Shown here piece by piece: positions 26,910 through 35,047 of a stretch of DNA of 64,000 bases. The notes beneath the pieces were generated by a model. That model saw only the letters and a list, made by a program, of their open reading frames with translations, was not told where the DNA came from and ran no database searches. The stretch is from Pseudomonas viridiflava. Its GTDB lineage: Bacteria; Pseudomonadota; Gammaproteobacteria; Pseudomonadales; Pseudomonadaceae. Position numbers and translations under genes: made by a program. Within the stretch, counting starts at the first letter, position 1, and each line of letters opens with the position of its first letter. The DNA is taken from contig NZ_UUON01000024.1 in assembly GCF_900590885.1 (NCBI RefSeq), positions 124,001 to 188,000 on the forward strand. The letters are read 5' to 3'.

Positions 26910-27320
26910 TCAACCGAGCCGGAACAAGGCCTGGCCGGCTTCGACTTCAACCCCGGCCTGGGCCAGGATCTCGACGAGTTGGCCGGCGACCTTGGCCTTG
27001 ACCGGATGGAACATCTTCATCGCCTCGATCACCGCCACGGTCTGGCCGGGTTCGATGGCCTGGCCCACGGTCACGAACGGCGCTTCACCGACGGCGGGCG
27101 TCAGGTGCAGCACGCCGTAGAGGCTGGCCTTGATTTCAACGGCGGTGGCAACCGGTGCGCTTGCTTTGGCCGCTGCGACCACGCTGGGCGCGACGCTGAT
27201 AACCGTCTGCCCCGGCTGTTTGAACAGCCGCAATGTGCTGTCGCCTTCGGTGAGGCTCAGCTCCAGCAGATCGGATTCGGCCAGCAAATCCATCAACCCC
27301 TTGATACGTGCTGAATCCAT
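26910..27320 (-). CDS. Biotin carboxyl carrier protein (AccB-like)
   Basis: 136 residues from the ATG at 27320. The biotinylation motif VIEAMKMFHPVKA is intact, with Lys102 as the expected attachment site. An Ala/Val-rich linker at 42-62 joins the N-terminal helices (IKGLMDLLAESDLLELSL) to the barrel. First gene of the operon carrier, biotin carboxylase, pxpB, pxpC, carrier-like, pxpA. The ribosome site is weak (AGGGG). Confidence 0.9.
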   Translation of the reverse strand: MDSARIKGLMDLLAESDLLELSLTEGDSTLRLFKQPGQTVISVAPSVVAAAKASAPVATAVEIKASLYGVLHLTPAVGEAPFVTVGQAIEPGQTVAVIEAMKMFHPVKAKVAGQLVEILAQAGVEVEAGQALFRLG

Positions 27321-27363
27321 GTATGGCCCCTGCCTGTCGAGCGTGTCTTGAGTGGATGGGTCC

Positions 27364-27429
27364 AATCTACCGAGCCCCTCGAACAGCGGCCAAGACGCTT
27401 TGGCTTTGGGGTGATAAGCCGCCCTTATG
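27364..27429 (-). promoter_or_regulatory. pxp operon promoter with Nac/LysR-type box
   Basis: Minus strand: ATA-N9-TAT within CATAAGGGCGGCTTAT (27414-27429), CGTCTT exactly 32 bp from the first base of CATAAG, TTGGCC at 27388-27393 and TAGATT at 27364-27369 with an 18-bp spacer. The predicted leader is about 35 nt. The match to the SDR promoter extends over most of 45 bp around the box and -35. Confidence 0.65.
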
Positions 27430-27434
27430 ACCCT

Positions 27435-28340
27435 TCAAGCCGCGCTGCCACGCATCTGCGCCACCAGCTCCAGCAGGATCGCCTTGACTGCCTGGGCCGG
27501 TACCGACAACGGCAGATGCCCGGACAGGCACAACGCCAACGGCGCCTCGACTTCGGGCTCGACGATGCGGCACAGATGCACCGCAGGGTCCGCCGCCATC
27601 ACCCGCGCGGACGATTCCGGCAGGATGGTCGAGCCGAAGTGATCGGCCACGGCGGCGGTGAGGGTGGTGGAAGATTCAATCTCGGCCACCACCCGCGCGC
27701 CGAGGCCGATACGCAGGAACGCTTCGTCCACCAAACGGCGCATGACGTTGTAGGGGCGTGGCAGCAGCATGTCCATGTCGGCCAGTTCGGCCAGGGGAAT
27801 GTCCTCACGGTTGGCGATGGCCGGGTCGGCACTCACCAGGTACAGCGGCTCGCGCAGCAACGAGACAAAACTCAGGCCGTGCACCTCGCGCCCGCCGTAG
27901 AGCACGGCCATGTCCATGCGGCCGTTCATGATCAGCTCGCTCAAGGTGGTGCCGAAGTTTTCATTCAGGTACAGCAGGATGCCGGGGTGGCGCTCACGCA
28001 CCGTGCGCAACAGCGGCAGCGACAAGGTCGACGCCGCCGTCCCAGGCGCCAGGCCTACCGACACCTGCCCGGACAAGGCATGGCCGGTGGCATTGATATC
28101 ACTCTGCGCCTGCTCGCACTGGCGCAGGATGATCTGCGCATGGCCATACAGCACCTTACCCGCTTCGGTGGGCGTGACGCCGCGCTTGGTGCGGATCAAT
28201 AACTGTTGCTGCAACTCCGCTTCCAGGGTTGCCAGTTGTTGGCTCAACGCCGGCTGCGCTACATGCAGGACGTCGGCGGCCTGGGTCATGCTGCCGATGT
28301 CGACCAGTTTCACGAAATACTTCAATCGGCGCAGGTTCAA
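27435..28340 (-). CDS. LysR-family regulator, Nac-like
   Basis: 301 residues. The start MNLRRLKYFVKLVDIGSMTQ and AADVLHVAQPALSQQLATLE are typical of the nitrogen-assimilation-control (Nac) subgroup. The only in-frame start is TTG at 28340, with no good ribosome site, so expression may be low. Nac proteins bind ATA-N9-TAT, and four such sites occur close by (22730, 27414, 28523, 28617), the first three genes behind them forming the pxp/SDR/aminotransferase group. It is the likely regulator of that set; effector unknown. Confidence 0.87.
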   Translation of the reverse strand: MNLRRLKYFVKLVDIGSMTQAADVLHVAQPALSQQLATLEAELQQQLLIRTKRGVTPTEAGKVLYGHAQIILRQCEQAQSDINATGHALSGQVSVGLAPGTAASTLSLPLLRTVRERHPGILLYLNENFGTTLSELIMNGRMDMAVLYGGREVHGLSFVSLLREPLYLVSADPAIANREDIPLAELADMDMLLPRPYNVMRRLVDEAFLRIGLGARVVAEIESSTTLTAAVADHFGSTILPESSARVMAADPAVHLCRIVEPEVEAPLALCLSGHLPLSVPAQAVKAILLELVAQMRGSAA

Positions 28341-28387
28341 ATGGGCGGTGCTCGTGTGAGGGGGGATTGCGGCCTTAACACTTTAAA

Positions 28388-28476
28388 TGTGGGAGGGGGC
28401 TTGCCCCCGATAGCGGTGTGTCAGTCAGCACATCTGTCACTGGCGCACCGCCATCGGGAGCAAGCCCCCTCCCACA
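28388..28476. repeat. REP doublet (BIME-like)
   Basis: TGTGGGAGGGGGCTTGCCCC from 28388 and its inverted copy ending at 28476, with about 40 bp between the arms. Confidence 0.85.
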
Positions 28477-28517
28477 GGGATCGATGGTGATCTGCAAAAG
28501 GTAGGCCAGCCCGGCAT

Positions 28518-28542
28518 CAGCCATAAGGCTTTGCTATGGCTG
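28518..28542. promoter_or_regulatory. Second Nac/LysR-type box in a dyad
   Basis: CAGCCATA and TATGGCTG are perfect inverted repeats around AGGCTTTGC, giving ATA-N9-TAT at 28523-28537. No CGTCTT block follows at the phase seen in the three promoters, so it may serve auto-control of lysR, whose start is 183 bp away, or cooperative binding. Confidence 0.45.
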
Positions 28543-28615
28543 CCCTCAATCCCCCATCCAAAGCACCCGCCCGGAGCAACCAGGGCTGGGCGCACCATTT
28601 CAGCGCAACCCCAGC

Positions 28616-28682
28616 CATAAGCACTGCCTATCAAACCAGAACAAACTCGTCTTATGGCCGCCTCCCCCGCCCCTCGTACTGT
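28616..28682 (+). promoter_or_regulatory. Aminotransferase promoter with Nac/LysR-type box
   Basis: CATAAGCACTGCCTAT (ATA-N9-TAT at 28617-28631), CGTCTT starting exactly 32 bp after the first C (28648-28653), TTATGG as -35-like and TACTGT (28677-28682) as -10-like with 19 bp between. It shares CGTCTT plus TGGCCGC with the pxp promoter. Confidence 0.55.
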
Positions 28683-28715
28683 GACTCCCGTCAACGCCAT
28701 CAACGAGGAACGCCC

Positions 28716-29924
28716 GTGACTGCCTCCCGCATCGCCGCCCGTGTGCAACGCATCAAACCATCGCCCAGCAGCGCCGCGTCCGACCGCGCCAACGAGCTGC
28801 GTCGCCAGGGCCAGTCCATCATCAACCTGGTGGTGGGCGAGCCGGATTTCGATACGCCGCCCAACATCCGCCTAGCGGCCAGCGCCGCCATCGAACGCGG
28901 TGAGACCCGCTACACCCAGAACGCCGGCACTCCCGAACTGCGCCAGGCCATCGTCGACAAGCTGGCGCGGGAAAACCACCTGACCTACACCGCCGCGCAA
29001 GTGCTGGTGACCAGCGGCGCCAAGAGCGCGATCTTCAATGCCTTCGCCGCCACCCTCGGCGCGGGTGATGAAGTGCTGATCCCGGCGCCCTACTGGGTGT
29101 CGTACCCGGACATGGTGCTGGCCTGCGAAGGCGAGCCGGTGACCCTGGCCTGCCCCGAGCACAACGGCTTCAAGCTCACCCCGGAACAACTGCGCGCGGC
29201 GATCACCCCGCGCACCCGCTGGCTGCTGCTCAATTCACCGAGCAACCCCACCGGCGCCAGCTACAGCCACGCAGAGTTGCGCGCCCTGGCCGATGTGCTG
29301 CTGGACGCTCCCCACGTGCTGCTGATGACCGATGACATCTACGAGCACATCCGCTTCGACGGCCTGGACAACCCGCATATCCTGGCGATCGAACCGGCCT
29401 TGAAGGACCGCACCCTGGTAGTCAACGGCGTGTCCAAGACCTACGCCATGACCGGCTGGCGCATCGGTTACGCCGCCGGCCCCGCCGACCTGATCGGCGC
29501 CATGGCCACCCTGCAATCGCAGTCCACCAGCAACGCCTGCTCGGTCAGCCAGGCGGCTGCCGTCGAAGCACTCAACGGTGATCAGACCTTCGTCAAACAC
29601 AGCGTGTTGGTCTACCAGCAACGCCGCGACCGCTGCCTGGAACTGCTCAACGCGATCCCCGGCCTGAGCTGCCGCAAGCCCGATGGCGCGTTCTACCTGT
29701 ATGTGAATTGCGCCGGCCTGCTGGGTAAAACCACGCCCGACGGCAGCATGCTGCACACCGACAGCGAGGTGGTGATGTACCTGCTGGAAAGCCAGGGCGT
29801 GGCCGTGGTGGCCGGCACGGCTTATGGCCTGGCGCCGTTTTTCCGCATGTCGATTGCCACCGATATCAGCACCCTCGACCAGGGCTGCGCGCGCATTGCC
29901 GCCGCCGTCGCCACCTTGCGCTGA
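28716..29924 (+). CDS. PLP-dependent aminotransferase, aspartate-aminotransferase type (class I/II)
   Basis: 402 residues from the GTG at 28716 with GAGGAA 5-6 nt upstream. Fold-type I: INLVVGEPDFDTPPNI, YTQNAGTPELRQAI, LLNSPSNPTGASYS, the PLP lysine in VNGVSKTYAMTGWRIGY and the carboxylate Arg in FFRMSIAT. It transfers the amino group between amino and keto acids; the preferred substrate is not readable. Under the same promoter design as pxp, with a MFS transporter gene 9 bp downstream. Confidence 0.92.
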   Translation: MTASRIAARVQRIKPSPSSAASDRANELRRQGQSIINLVVGEPDFDTPPNIRLAASAAIERGETRYTQNAGTPELRQAIVDKLARENHLTYTAAQVLVTSGAKSAIFNAFAATLGAGDEVLIPAPYWVSYPDMVLACEGEPVTLACPEHNGFKLTPEQLRAAITPRTRWLLLNSPSNPTGASYSHAELRALADVLLDAPHVLLMTDDIYEHIRFDGLDNPHILAIEPALKDRTLVVNGVSKTYAMTGWRIGYAAGPADLIGAMATLQSQSTSNACSVSQAAAVEALNGDQTFVKHSVLVYQQRRDRCLELLNAIPGLSCRKPDGAFYLYVNCAGLLGKTTPDGSMLHTDSEVVMYLLESQGVAVVAGTAYGLAPFFRMSIATDISTLDQGCARIAAAVATLR

Positions 29925-29933
29925 GGACCGACG

Positions 29934-31466
29934 ATGACCGTGGCGGCCCACCCTCCCCTGAGTTTCAAGCAGGCCTTGCTGGCCATGCTCGGCATCTCCC
30001 TGGTGCTGATGCTCTCGGCCCTGGACCAGACCGTGATCGGCAATGCCTTGCCGAGCATCGTCGCCGAGCTGAACGGCTTTGAACTCTATGCGTGGGTCGC
30101 CACCGGTTACCTGCTGGCGTCGATTGTCACCATCCCGATTTTCGGACGGCTGGGCGATTACTACGGTCGCAAGCCGTTCGTGCTGGCTGCCACGTTGATT
30201 TTCACCCTGGCGTCCCTGGCCTGCGCCCTGGCCAATGACATGCTGGTGCTGGTGATCGGCCGCGCGTTGCAGGGCGTCGGCGGTGGCATGTTGATCGGCA
30301 CCGCATTCGCCTGCATTCCCGAACTGTTCCCCGATACCCGCCAACGCCTGCGCTGGCAGATGCTGCTGAGCGCGCTGTTCAGCGTGGTCAATGCCATCGG
30401 CCCGGGCTTGGGCGGGTACCTGACCGGCGCGTTCGGCTGGCGTTCGGTGTTCTATATCAACCTGCCATTGGGTTGCTTGGCGCTGTTGATCGCCTGGCGT
30501 TTCCTGCCCTGGTATCGCCCGCAGCAACGCGCCGGCATTCGCCTGGATTGGCCTGGCGCGCTGTTGATCGCCCTGGCGCTGGGCAGCCTGCAACTGTTTG
30601 TGGAGTGGCTGGGGCATTCGAGCCTGGCCCTGAGTGCGGCGCTGGGGCTGGGTTGCATCAGCGCGGTCATCGCGCTGTGGCACTGGGAACGCCGTTGCCC
30701 CCATGCGCTGTTGCCTAAGGCGTTGTTCGGCCTGCCGAGCCTGCGGGTGTTGTTCATCCTGTCAGTGGCCGCCGGCGCAATCATGTTTTCGCTGTTGTTC
30801 TACTTGCCGCTGTTGCTGCAGGGCGCCTACGGCTACTCGCCCCAGGACGCCGGTTTGTTGATCACGCCGCTGGCGCTGAGCATCACCTTGGGGGCCATCG
30901 TCAACAGCCGCATCGTTACCCGGCTGCGCAATCCCAATGTGTTGCCGTTGGCGGGGTTTGTCGCGCTGCTGCTGGCCTGCGTGGGCCTGGCGGTGGTCGG
31001 GCGTGAGGCCTCGTTCAATGGGCTGCTCGGCTTGATTCTGCTGGCCGGGCTGGGGCTGGGATTTATCCTGCTGAACCTCACGGTTTTTACCCAGACCCTG
31101 GCCGAACGGCAGTTCCTCGGTATCGCCACAGCGCTTACGCAATCGTTACGTCTGGTCGGCGGTTTATTGGGTACCGCGGGTATGGGGGTGCTGGTCAACC
31201 TGCTCTACGGCGCCCAGTTGCAGCGGGTATTTATCGCCGCCAACCACGCCGAGGGAATTGCCCTGTATGCCGACCCGCAGGCGCTGTTGCATTCCACTCT
31301 TGAAGCCTCGCCCTGGCTGGATCTGGCCCGTGATGCACTGGCCCAGTCCGTAGGCGTGGGCCTGTTGTTGTGCGCCGGCATCGGCGTGCTCGCCCTGTTG
31401 ATTCTGTACCGCTTGCCGCCGGTGCGACTGCACGTCGTGTCGGCCACCGTTGCTCCTGAAAAATAA
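29934..31466 (+). CDS. MFS transporter, DHA2 (14-segment) type
   Basis: 510 residues with about 14 membrane segments. Motif A-like IPIFGRLGDYYGRKPFVL and the DHA2 opening LSALDQTVIGNALPSIVAEL are present, with no soluble domain. Family members export drugs or metabolites by proton exchange. Given the neighbours it may export a product or substrate analogue of the pathway, but import cannot be excluded. 9 bp after the aminotransferase. Confidence 0.92.
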   Translation: MTVAAHPPLSFKQALLAMLGISLVLMLSALDQTVIGNALPSIVAELNGFELYAWVATGYLLASIVTIPIFGRLGDYYGRKPFVLAATLIFTLASLACALANDMLVLVIGRALQGVGGGMLIGTAFACIPELFPDTRQRLRWQMLLSALFSVVNAIGPGLGGYLTGAFGWRSVFYINLPLGCLALLIAWRFLPWYRPQQRAGIRLDWPGALLIALALGSLQLFVEWLGHSSLALSAALGLGCISAVIALWHWERRCPHALLPKALFGLPSLRVLFILSVAAGAIMFSLLFYLPLLLQGAYGYSPQDAGLLITPLALSITLGAIVNSRIVTRLRNPNVLPLAGFVALLLACVGLAVVGREASFNGLLGLILLAGLGLGFILLNLTVFTQTLAERQFLGIATALTQSLRLVGGLLGTAGMGVLVNLLYGAQLQRVFIAANHAEGIALYADPQALLHSTLEASPWLDLARDALAQSVGVGLLLCAGIGVLALLILYRLPPVRLHVVSATVAPEK

Positions 31467-31527
31467 AAACTTCACTGCCGCCTTTGACTGCCCTCAAAAA
31501 AACCAACCACACATGGGGATGACACCG

Positions 31528-32859
31528 ATGGAGCTTTTCAACCGCGCACCAACCGTACTCGCCGGCCTCTGCGGCCTGATGATCGCCCAGCAGGGCTACG
31601 CCGCAGGCCTGGTGGAAGACAGCAAGCTCAACGTACTGGCGCGTAACTTCTTCAGTAACGCCGACAACCGCAGCGGCGCGGCCGACCCCAACTACACCCA
31701 GGAATGGGGCCAGGGTTTCATCGCCAACTTCGAGTCGGGTTTCACCCAGGGCACCGTGGGCTTCGGCGTGGATGCCATCGGTATGTTCGGCGTCCGCCTG
31801 GACTCCGGCAAGGGCCGCCACTACAACCCGCAAAGCAGCGCATTCAACGGTAACGTATTCCCCACCGACCATGACGGCCGCGCGGTGGACGAGTTCGGCA
31901 GCCTGGGCCTGACGGCCAAGGCGCGCTTTGCCAGGACCGAGCTGAAATACGGCACCCTGGTGCCGATGCTGCCGGTGGTGATGTCCACCGACCGCATGCT
32001 GCAACAAACCTTCAATGGCGGCCAGGTGCAGTCCAAGGACCTCGATAACTTCACCTTCACCCTCGGCCAGCTGGAGCACGTGAAGGGCCGTGGGTCGAGC
32101 GACCAGATGGGCATGTCGATCCCCGGCGCCAACAATGCGCGCACCGGCACCTTCGTCAACAAGTTCTACTACGGCGGCGTGGACTACAAACCCACCAAAG
32201 ACCTGACCCTGCAGTACTACTACGGCAACCTGCAGGACTTCTACAAACAGAATTTCCTGGGCCTCAAATACGACTGGCAGATCGGCCCCGGCACCCTGCG
32301 CACCGACCTGCGCCACTTCGACAACCGCTCCGACGGCGCCAATGGCAACGACCCGGCCTACTACACCTTCGGTTATTACGGCGACGGCGTGACCAAGGGC
32401 AAGGTGGACAGCCGCTTGAACAGCGCCCTGTTCACTTACCTGGTCGACGGCCACACGATTGCCGCCGGCCTGCAACAGGTCAGCGGCGACAGCGATGCGG
32501 TGTGGTTGAACCAGGGTGATGGTTCCACGGCGTATTTCATGACCGAGTCGATGATCGGCAAATTCCAGCGCGCCGGGGAAACCACCTGGCAGGTGCGTTA
32601 CGGTTACGACTTTGCCAGTGTCGGCGTGCCGGGCCTGAGCTTTATGGGCATGTACGAAAGCGGCTCGAATATCCGCACGCCAACGGGTGACAAAAGCGAG
32701 TGGGAACGCAACTTGACGGTGAGCTATGTGATCCAGCAAGGGCCGCTGAAGAATTTGAGCATCGCGTTGCGCCATGCTTCGCTGCGCACCGAGGTGACCA
32801 CCCAGCGTGACAGTGATGAGCATCGGGTGATTGTCAGCTACCCGTTGAACATCCTCTAA
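31528..32859 (+). CDS. OprD-family outer-membrane porin
   Basis: 443 residues from the ATG at 31528 (GGGGA 8 nt upstream; two further ATGs lie just before). Signal peptide cleaved after GYAA, then LVEDSKLNVLARNFFSNADN, WGQGFIANFESGFTQGTVGF and DGRAVDEFGSLGLTAKARF, ending VIVSYPLNIL with the terminal strand. OprD/OccK porins admit amino acids, peptides or small carboxylates. It is probably the outer-membrane entry for the regulon's substrate. Confidence 0.92.
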   Translation: MELFNRAPTVLAGLCGLMIAQQGYAAGLVEDSKLNVLARNFFSNADNRSGAADPNYTQEWGQGFIANFESGFTQGTVGFGVDAIGMFGVRLDSGKGRHYNPQSSAFNGNVFPTDHDGRAVDEFGSLGLTAKARFARTELKYGTLVPMLPVVMSTDRMLQQTFNGGQVQSKDLDNFTFTLGQLEHVKGRGSSDQMGMSIPGANNARTGTFVNKFYYGGVDYKPTKDLTLQYYYGNLQDFYKQNFLGLKYDWQIGPGTLRTDLRHFDNRSDGANGNDPAYYTFGYYGDGVTKGKVDSRLNSALFTYLVDGHTIAAGLQQVSGDSDAVWLNQGDGSTAYFMTESMIGKFQRAGETTWQVRYGYDFASVGVPGLSFMGMYESGSNIRTPTGDKSEWERNLTVSYVIQQGPLKNLSIALRHASLRTEVTTQRDSDEHRVIVSYPLNIL

Positions 32860-32880
32860 CCAGAAACCATGGAGATTAAA

Positions 32881-32907
32881 TGTGGGAGGGGGCTTGCCCC
32901 TCCCACA
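32881..32907 (+). terminator. Collapsed REP acting as terminator-like hairpin
   Basis: TGTGGGAGGGG and CCCCTCCCACA are perfect 11-nt arms around GCTTG, followed by TTT. It looks like a REP doublet reduced to one hairpin and sits 22 bp past the porin stop. Confidence 0.6.
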
Positions 32908-32987
32908 TTTGGATAGAGGCAATCAGCTAAATGCCGGTAGGCTATAACACCGTCACGCCAACAAGCGCCCTTCTTCGAGACCTCGCC

Positions 32988-33815
32988 ATGCGTAACCTGA
33001 TGTTCGCCAGCCTCTGCCTGGCCCTGGCAGGCTGCCAGCATACCCCACCCGCCAATGACCAACTCGACGCCGTGCTCTGGACCCAAACCTCCATCGAACA
33101 CGAAATGATCTACCGCCAGCTCTTCGCCAACGCCACGCGCCAACTTGACGTGGCCCTCGCCGACCCGAGCTGGGACGCCCTGCCCTTTCCCCCGCGCAAC
33201 CTGCAAGGCCTGCCGCCCGCGGTGGTGGTGGACATCGACGAAACCCTGCTGGACAACGTGCCGCTCAACGCCCGCGACATCATCAACAACCAGGTCTACT
33301 CCTACGAGCGCTGGAACACCTGGGTCGACCAGGCCAAGGCCGAGGCACTCCCTGGGTCGGTGGCGTTCCTGCAAGCCGCCGAGCAAAAAGGCATCAAGGT
33401 TTATTACCTGACCAACCGCGAACACAGCCAGATCGCCGCCACGGTCAAGAACCTGCGCCTGCGCGGTTTTCCGGTTGAGAGCGGCGAACAGGTCCTGGCC
33501 GCCAGCACCCCCATCGGCCATTGCGAAAGCGCGGGCTATGGCAAGAATTGCCGTCGCCAATGGGTGGCCAGCCACGCCCGGGTACTGCTGATGGCCGGCG
33601 ACTCCATGGGGGATTTCGTCCAGGCCGAACACAACACCCTGCAGGCCCAGCGCCAAGCCGTGGCGCCGTATGCGGGCTGGCTGGGGCAACGCTGGTTCTT
33701 GCTGCCCAACCCGACCTACGGCAACTGGTACAGCGCGCCGTATGGGGATGATGAAAAGTTGCCGTTTGCACGCAAACGCCAGCTCAAGCAGCAGGCGTTG
33801 CAGTTGCAGGAATAA
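32988..33815 (+). CDS. Acid phosphatase lipoprotein, e(P4)/class C type
   Basis: 275 residues from the ATG at 32988; lipobox LAGC. HAD motif VVVDIDETLLDN (DxDxT), then YYLTNRE and VLLMAGDSMGDF. Class C acid phosphatases dephosphorylate nucleotides and other monoesters at the outer membrane. Monocistronic, converging on the Lrp gene 6 bp away. Confidence 0.9.
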   Translation: MRNLMFASLCLALAGCQHTPPANDQLDAVLWTQTSIEHEMIYRQLFANATRQLDVALADPSWDALPFPPRNLQGLPPAVVVDIDETLLDNVPLNARDIINNQVYSYERWNTWVDQAKAEALPGSVAFLQAAEQKGIKVYYLTNREHSQIAATVKNLRLRGFPVESGEQVLAASTPIGHCESAGYGKNCRRQWVASHARVLLMAGDSMGDFVQAEHNTLQAQRQAVAPYAGWLGQRWFLLPNPTYGNWYSAPYGDDEKLPFARKRQLKQQALQLQE

Positions 33816-33821
33816 GGGGTC

Positions 33822-34310
33822 TCAGTGCCGCAGCAGCTTGCGCAGCGGCACGCCGTCCTTGAGCACCGGCGACTTGATGACGATGTAGCTGAAGTACTTG
33901 GAGATACCGATGTTCTTGTCCAGCAGGCTCTCGACCACTTCCTGGTAGTGCTGGATGCTGCGGGTCATGAAGCGCACCAGGTAGTCGTAGCCGCCGCTGA
34001 TCAGATGGCATTCGAGCACTTCGTCGACCAGGCGGATGTTCGATTCGAACTTGGCGAAGTCTTCGCGCTTGTGGTCGCTGAGGGTGATCTCGGTGAATAC
34101 CGTGACCGAGTCGGTGATCTTGGCCAGGTTCAAGTGCGCCTTGTAGCTGGAAATATACCCCGCCGACTCGAGCCGCTTGACCCGCTGCAAACACGGGCTG
34201 GCAGACAAGCCCACGGCGTCGGCGAGGCTGACGTTGGTCATCCGGCCGTCCTTCTGCAGTTCAACCAGAATACTGATGTCGATCCGGTCCAGCTTGACTT
34301 GCCCTTCCAT
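33822..34310 (-). CDS. Lrp/AsnC-family regulator
   Basis: 162 residues. HTH: KLDRIDISILVELQKDGRMT, NVSLADAVGLSASPCLQRVK; C-terminal RAM domain with ECHLISGGYDYLVRF. AGAGGTAGG precedes the ATG. Lrp-type regulators respond to amino acids. The adjacent HAD and GabT-like genes on the same strand are candidate targets. Confidence 0.92.
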   Translation of the reverse strand: MEGQVKLDRIDISILVELQKDGRMTNVSLADAVGLSASPCLQRVKRLESAGYISSYKAHLNLAKITDSVTVFTEITLSDHKREDFAKFESNIRLVDEVLECHLISGGYDYLVRFMTRSIQHYQEVVESLLDKNIGISKYFSYIVIKSPVLKDGVPLRKLLRH

Positions 34311-34355
34311 TGCCTACCTCTTGACTGCCGTTTGTAAGACAATCTTCTAGCAAAA

Positions 34356-35000
34356 TCAGCGCCGTAAAGACAGCTGATGCTGCGCCACCAGATCCGCCAT
34401 GCTGTTAATGCAGTAATCCGCGGCGCACGGCGAAGGCTGCCGGGCCCGGTGGCGGCCGATCAAACAGCGGTCCAGCGCGCCCTCAGCGCCGACGCTTGGG
34501 CCGGTCACATGCAGCACCGGTTGCGCCTCTTCGGCTTGGGCGCTGAGCCATTGCGGGTCATCGGCCAGGGAAATGAAATCTTCCGGTGCAATGCCCAGCC
34601 GCTCGCACAACACGCTGCGATCCTCGGCGTCGCGATCGCCGCGCACCCGCAAGCGATAAAACTTGCGCAAGTAGAGCATAGCCCCCGGCGCGTCCTCGAA
34701 CAGTGACCAGTTGCCCGCCGAACGGGCAAAACTCATGCCCTCCTCCCAACTGGCGTGCAGCCCCCAGCTTTCTGCCAGTTGGCGATGGGCGAAACACAAC
34801 ACGCCACTGAAACCCAGCTCCGCGAAACGCGGGTACAGCGCCGCGACCACCTGGTTGTACTCGGCCAGCACCTGTTCCCTGTTCGGCTGCCCGCCACGGC
34901 TCTCGAGCAACGGTTGCAACGCGGCCCAGACCCCCGAGTCACGGTCCACCAGCACTTCATCGCAGTCGATCAACAGCGTTCGATAATCTGTCAGCCCCAT
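34356..35000 (-). CDS. HAD-superfamily hydrolase
   Basis: 214 residues with the HAD start TLLIDCDEVLVDRDSGVW (nucleophile Asp in DCD) and later EDFISLADDPQW. The helical cap resembles haloacid dehalogenase type II. It is quite different from the two FDCYGT paralogues further on. The stop is 45 bp from the Lrp gene start; substrate unknown. Confidence 0.78.
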   Translation of the reverse strand: MGLTDYRTLLIDCDEVLVDRDSGVWAALQPLLESRGGQPNREQVLAEYNQVVAALYPRFAELGFSGVLCFAHRQLAESWGLHASWEEGMSFARSAGNWSLFEDAPGAMLYLRKFYRLRVRGDRDAEDRSVLCERLGIAPEDFISLADDPQWLSAQAEEAQPVLHVTGPSVGAEGALDRCLIGRHRARQPSPCAADYCINSMADLVAQHQLSLRR

Positions 35001-35047
35001 GGTGGGTCAAGCCTCCTTGATGCGTTTCGCCTCTGGCGGGCACAGGC

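Larger units (their letters stand above)
28341..28715. promoter_or_regulatory. Divergent regulatory region between lysR and the aminotransferase
   Basis: 375 bp without a gene. It holds a REP doublet (28388-28476), a first ATA-N9-TAT box inside a perfect 8-bp dyad (CAGCCATA/TATGGCTG, 28518-28542), and a second box with a promoter at 28616-28682. Confidence 0.7.

Noticed and set aside
25524-27320. Housekeeping acetyl-CoA carboxylase accBC
   Set aside because: The pair is part of the pxp operon under a LysR-box promoter and is accompanied by a degenerate second carrier; a housekeeping accBC would stand alone or with other growth genes.
31231-32922. 563-codon minus-strand frame opposite the OprD porin
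   Set aside because: The porin has signal peptide, beta-strand pattern and ribosome site on the + strand; the antisense frame has none of these.
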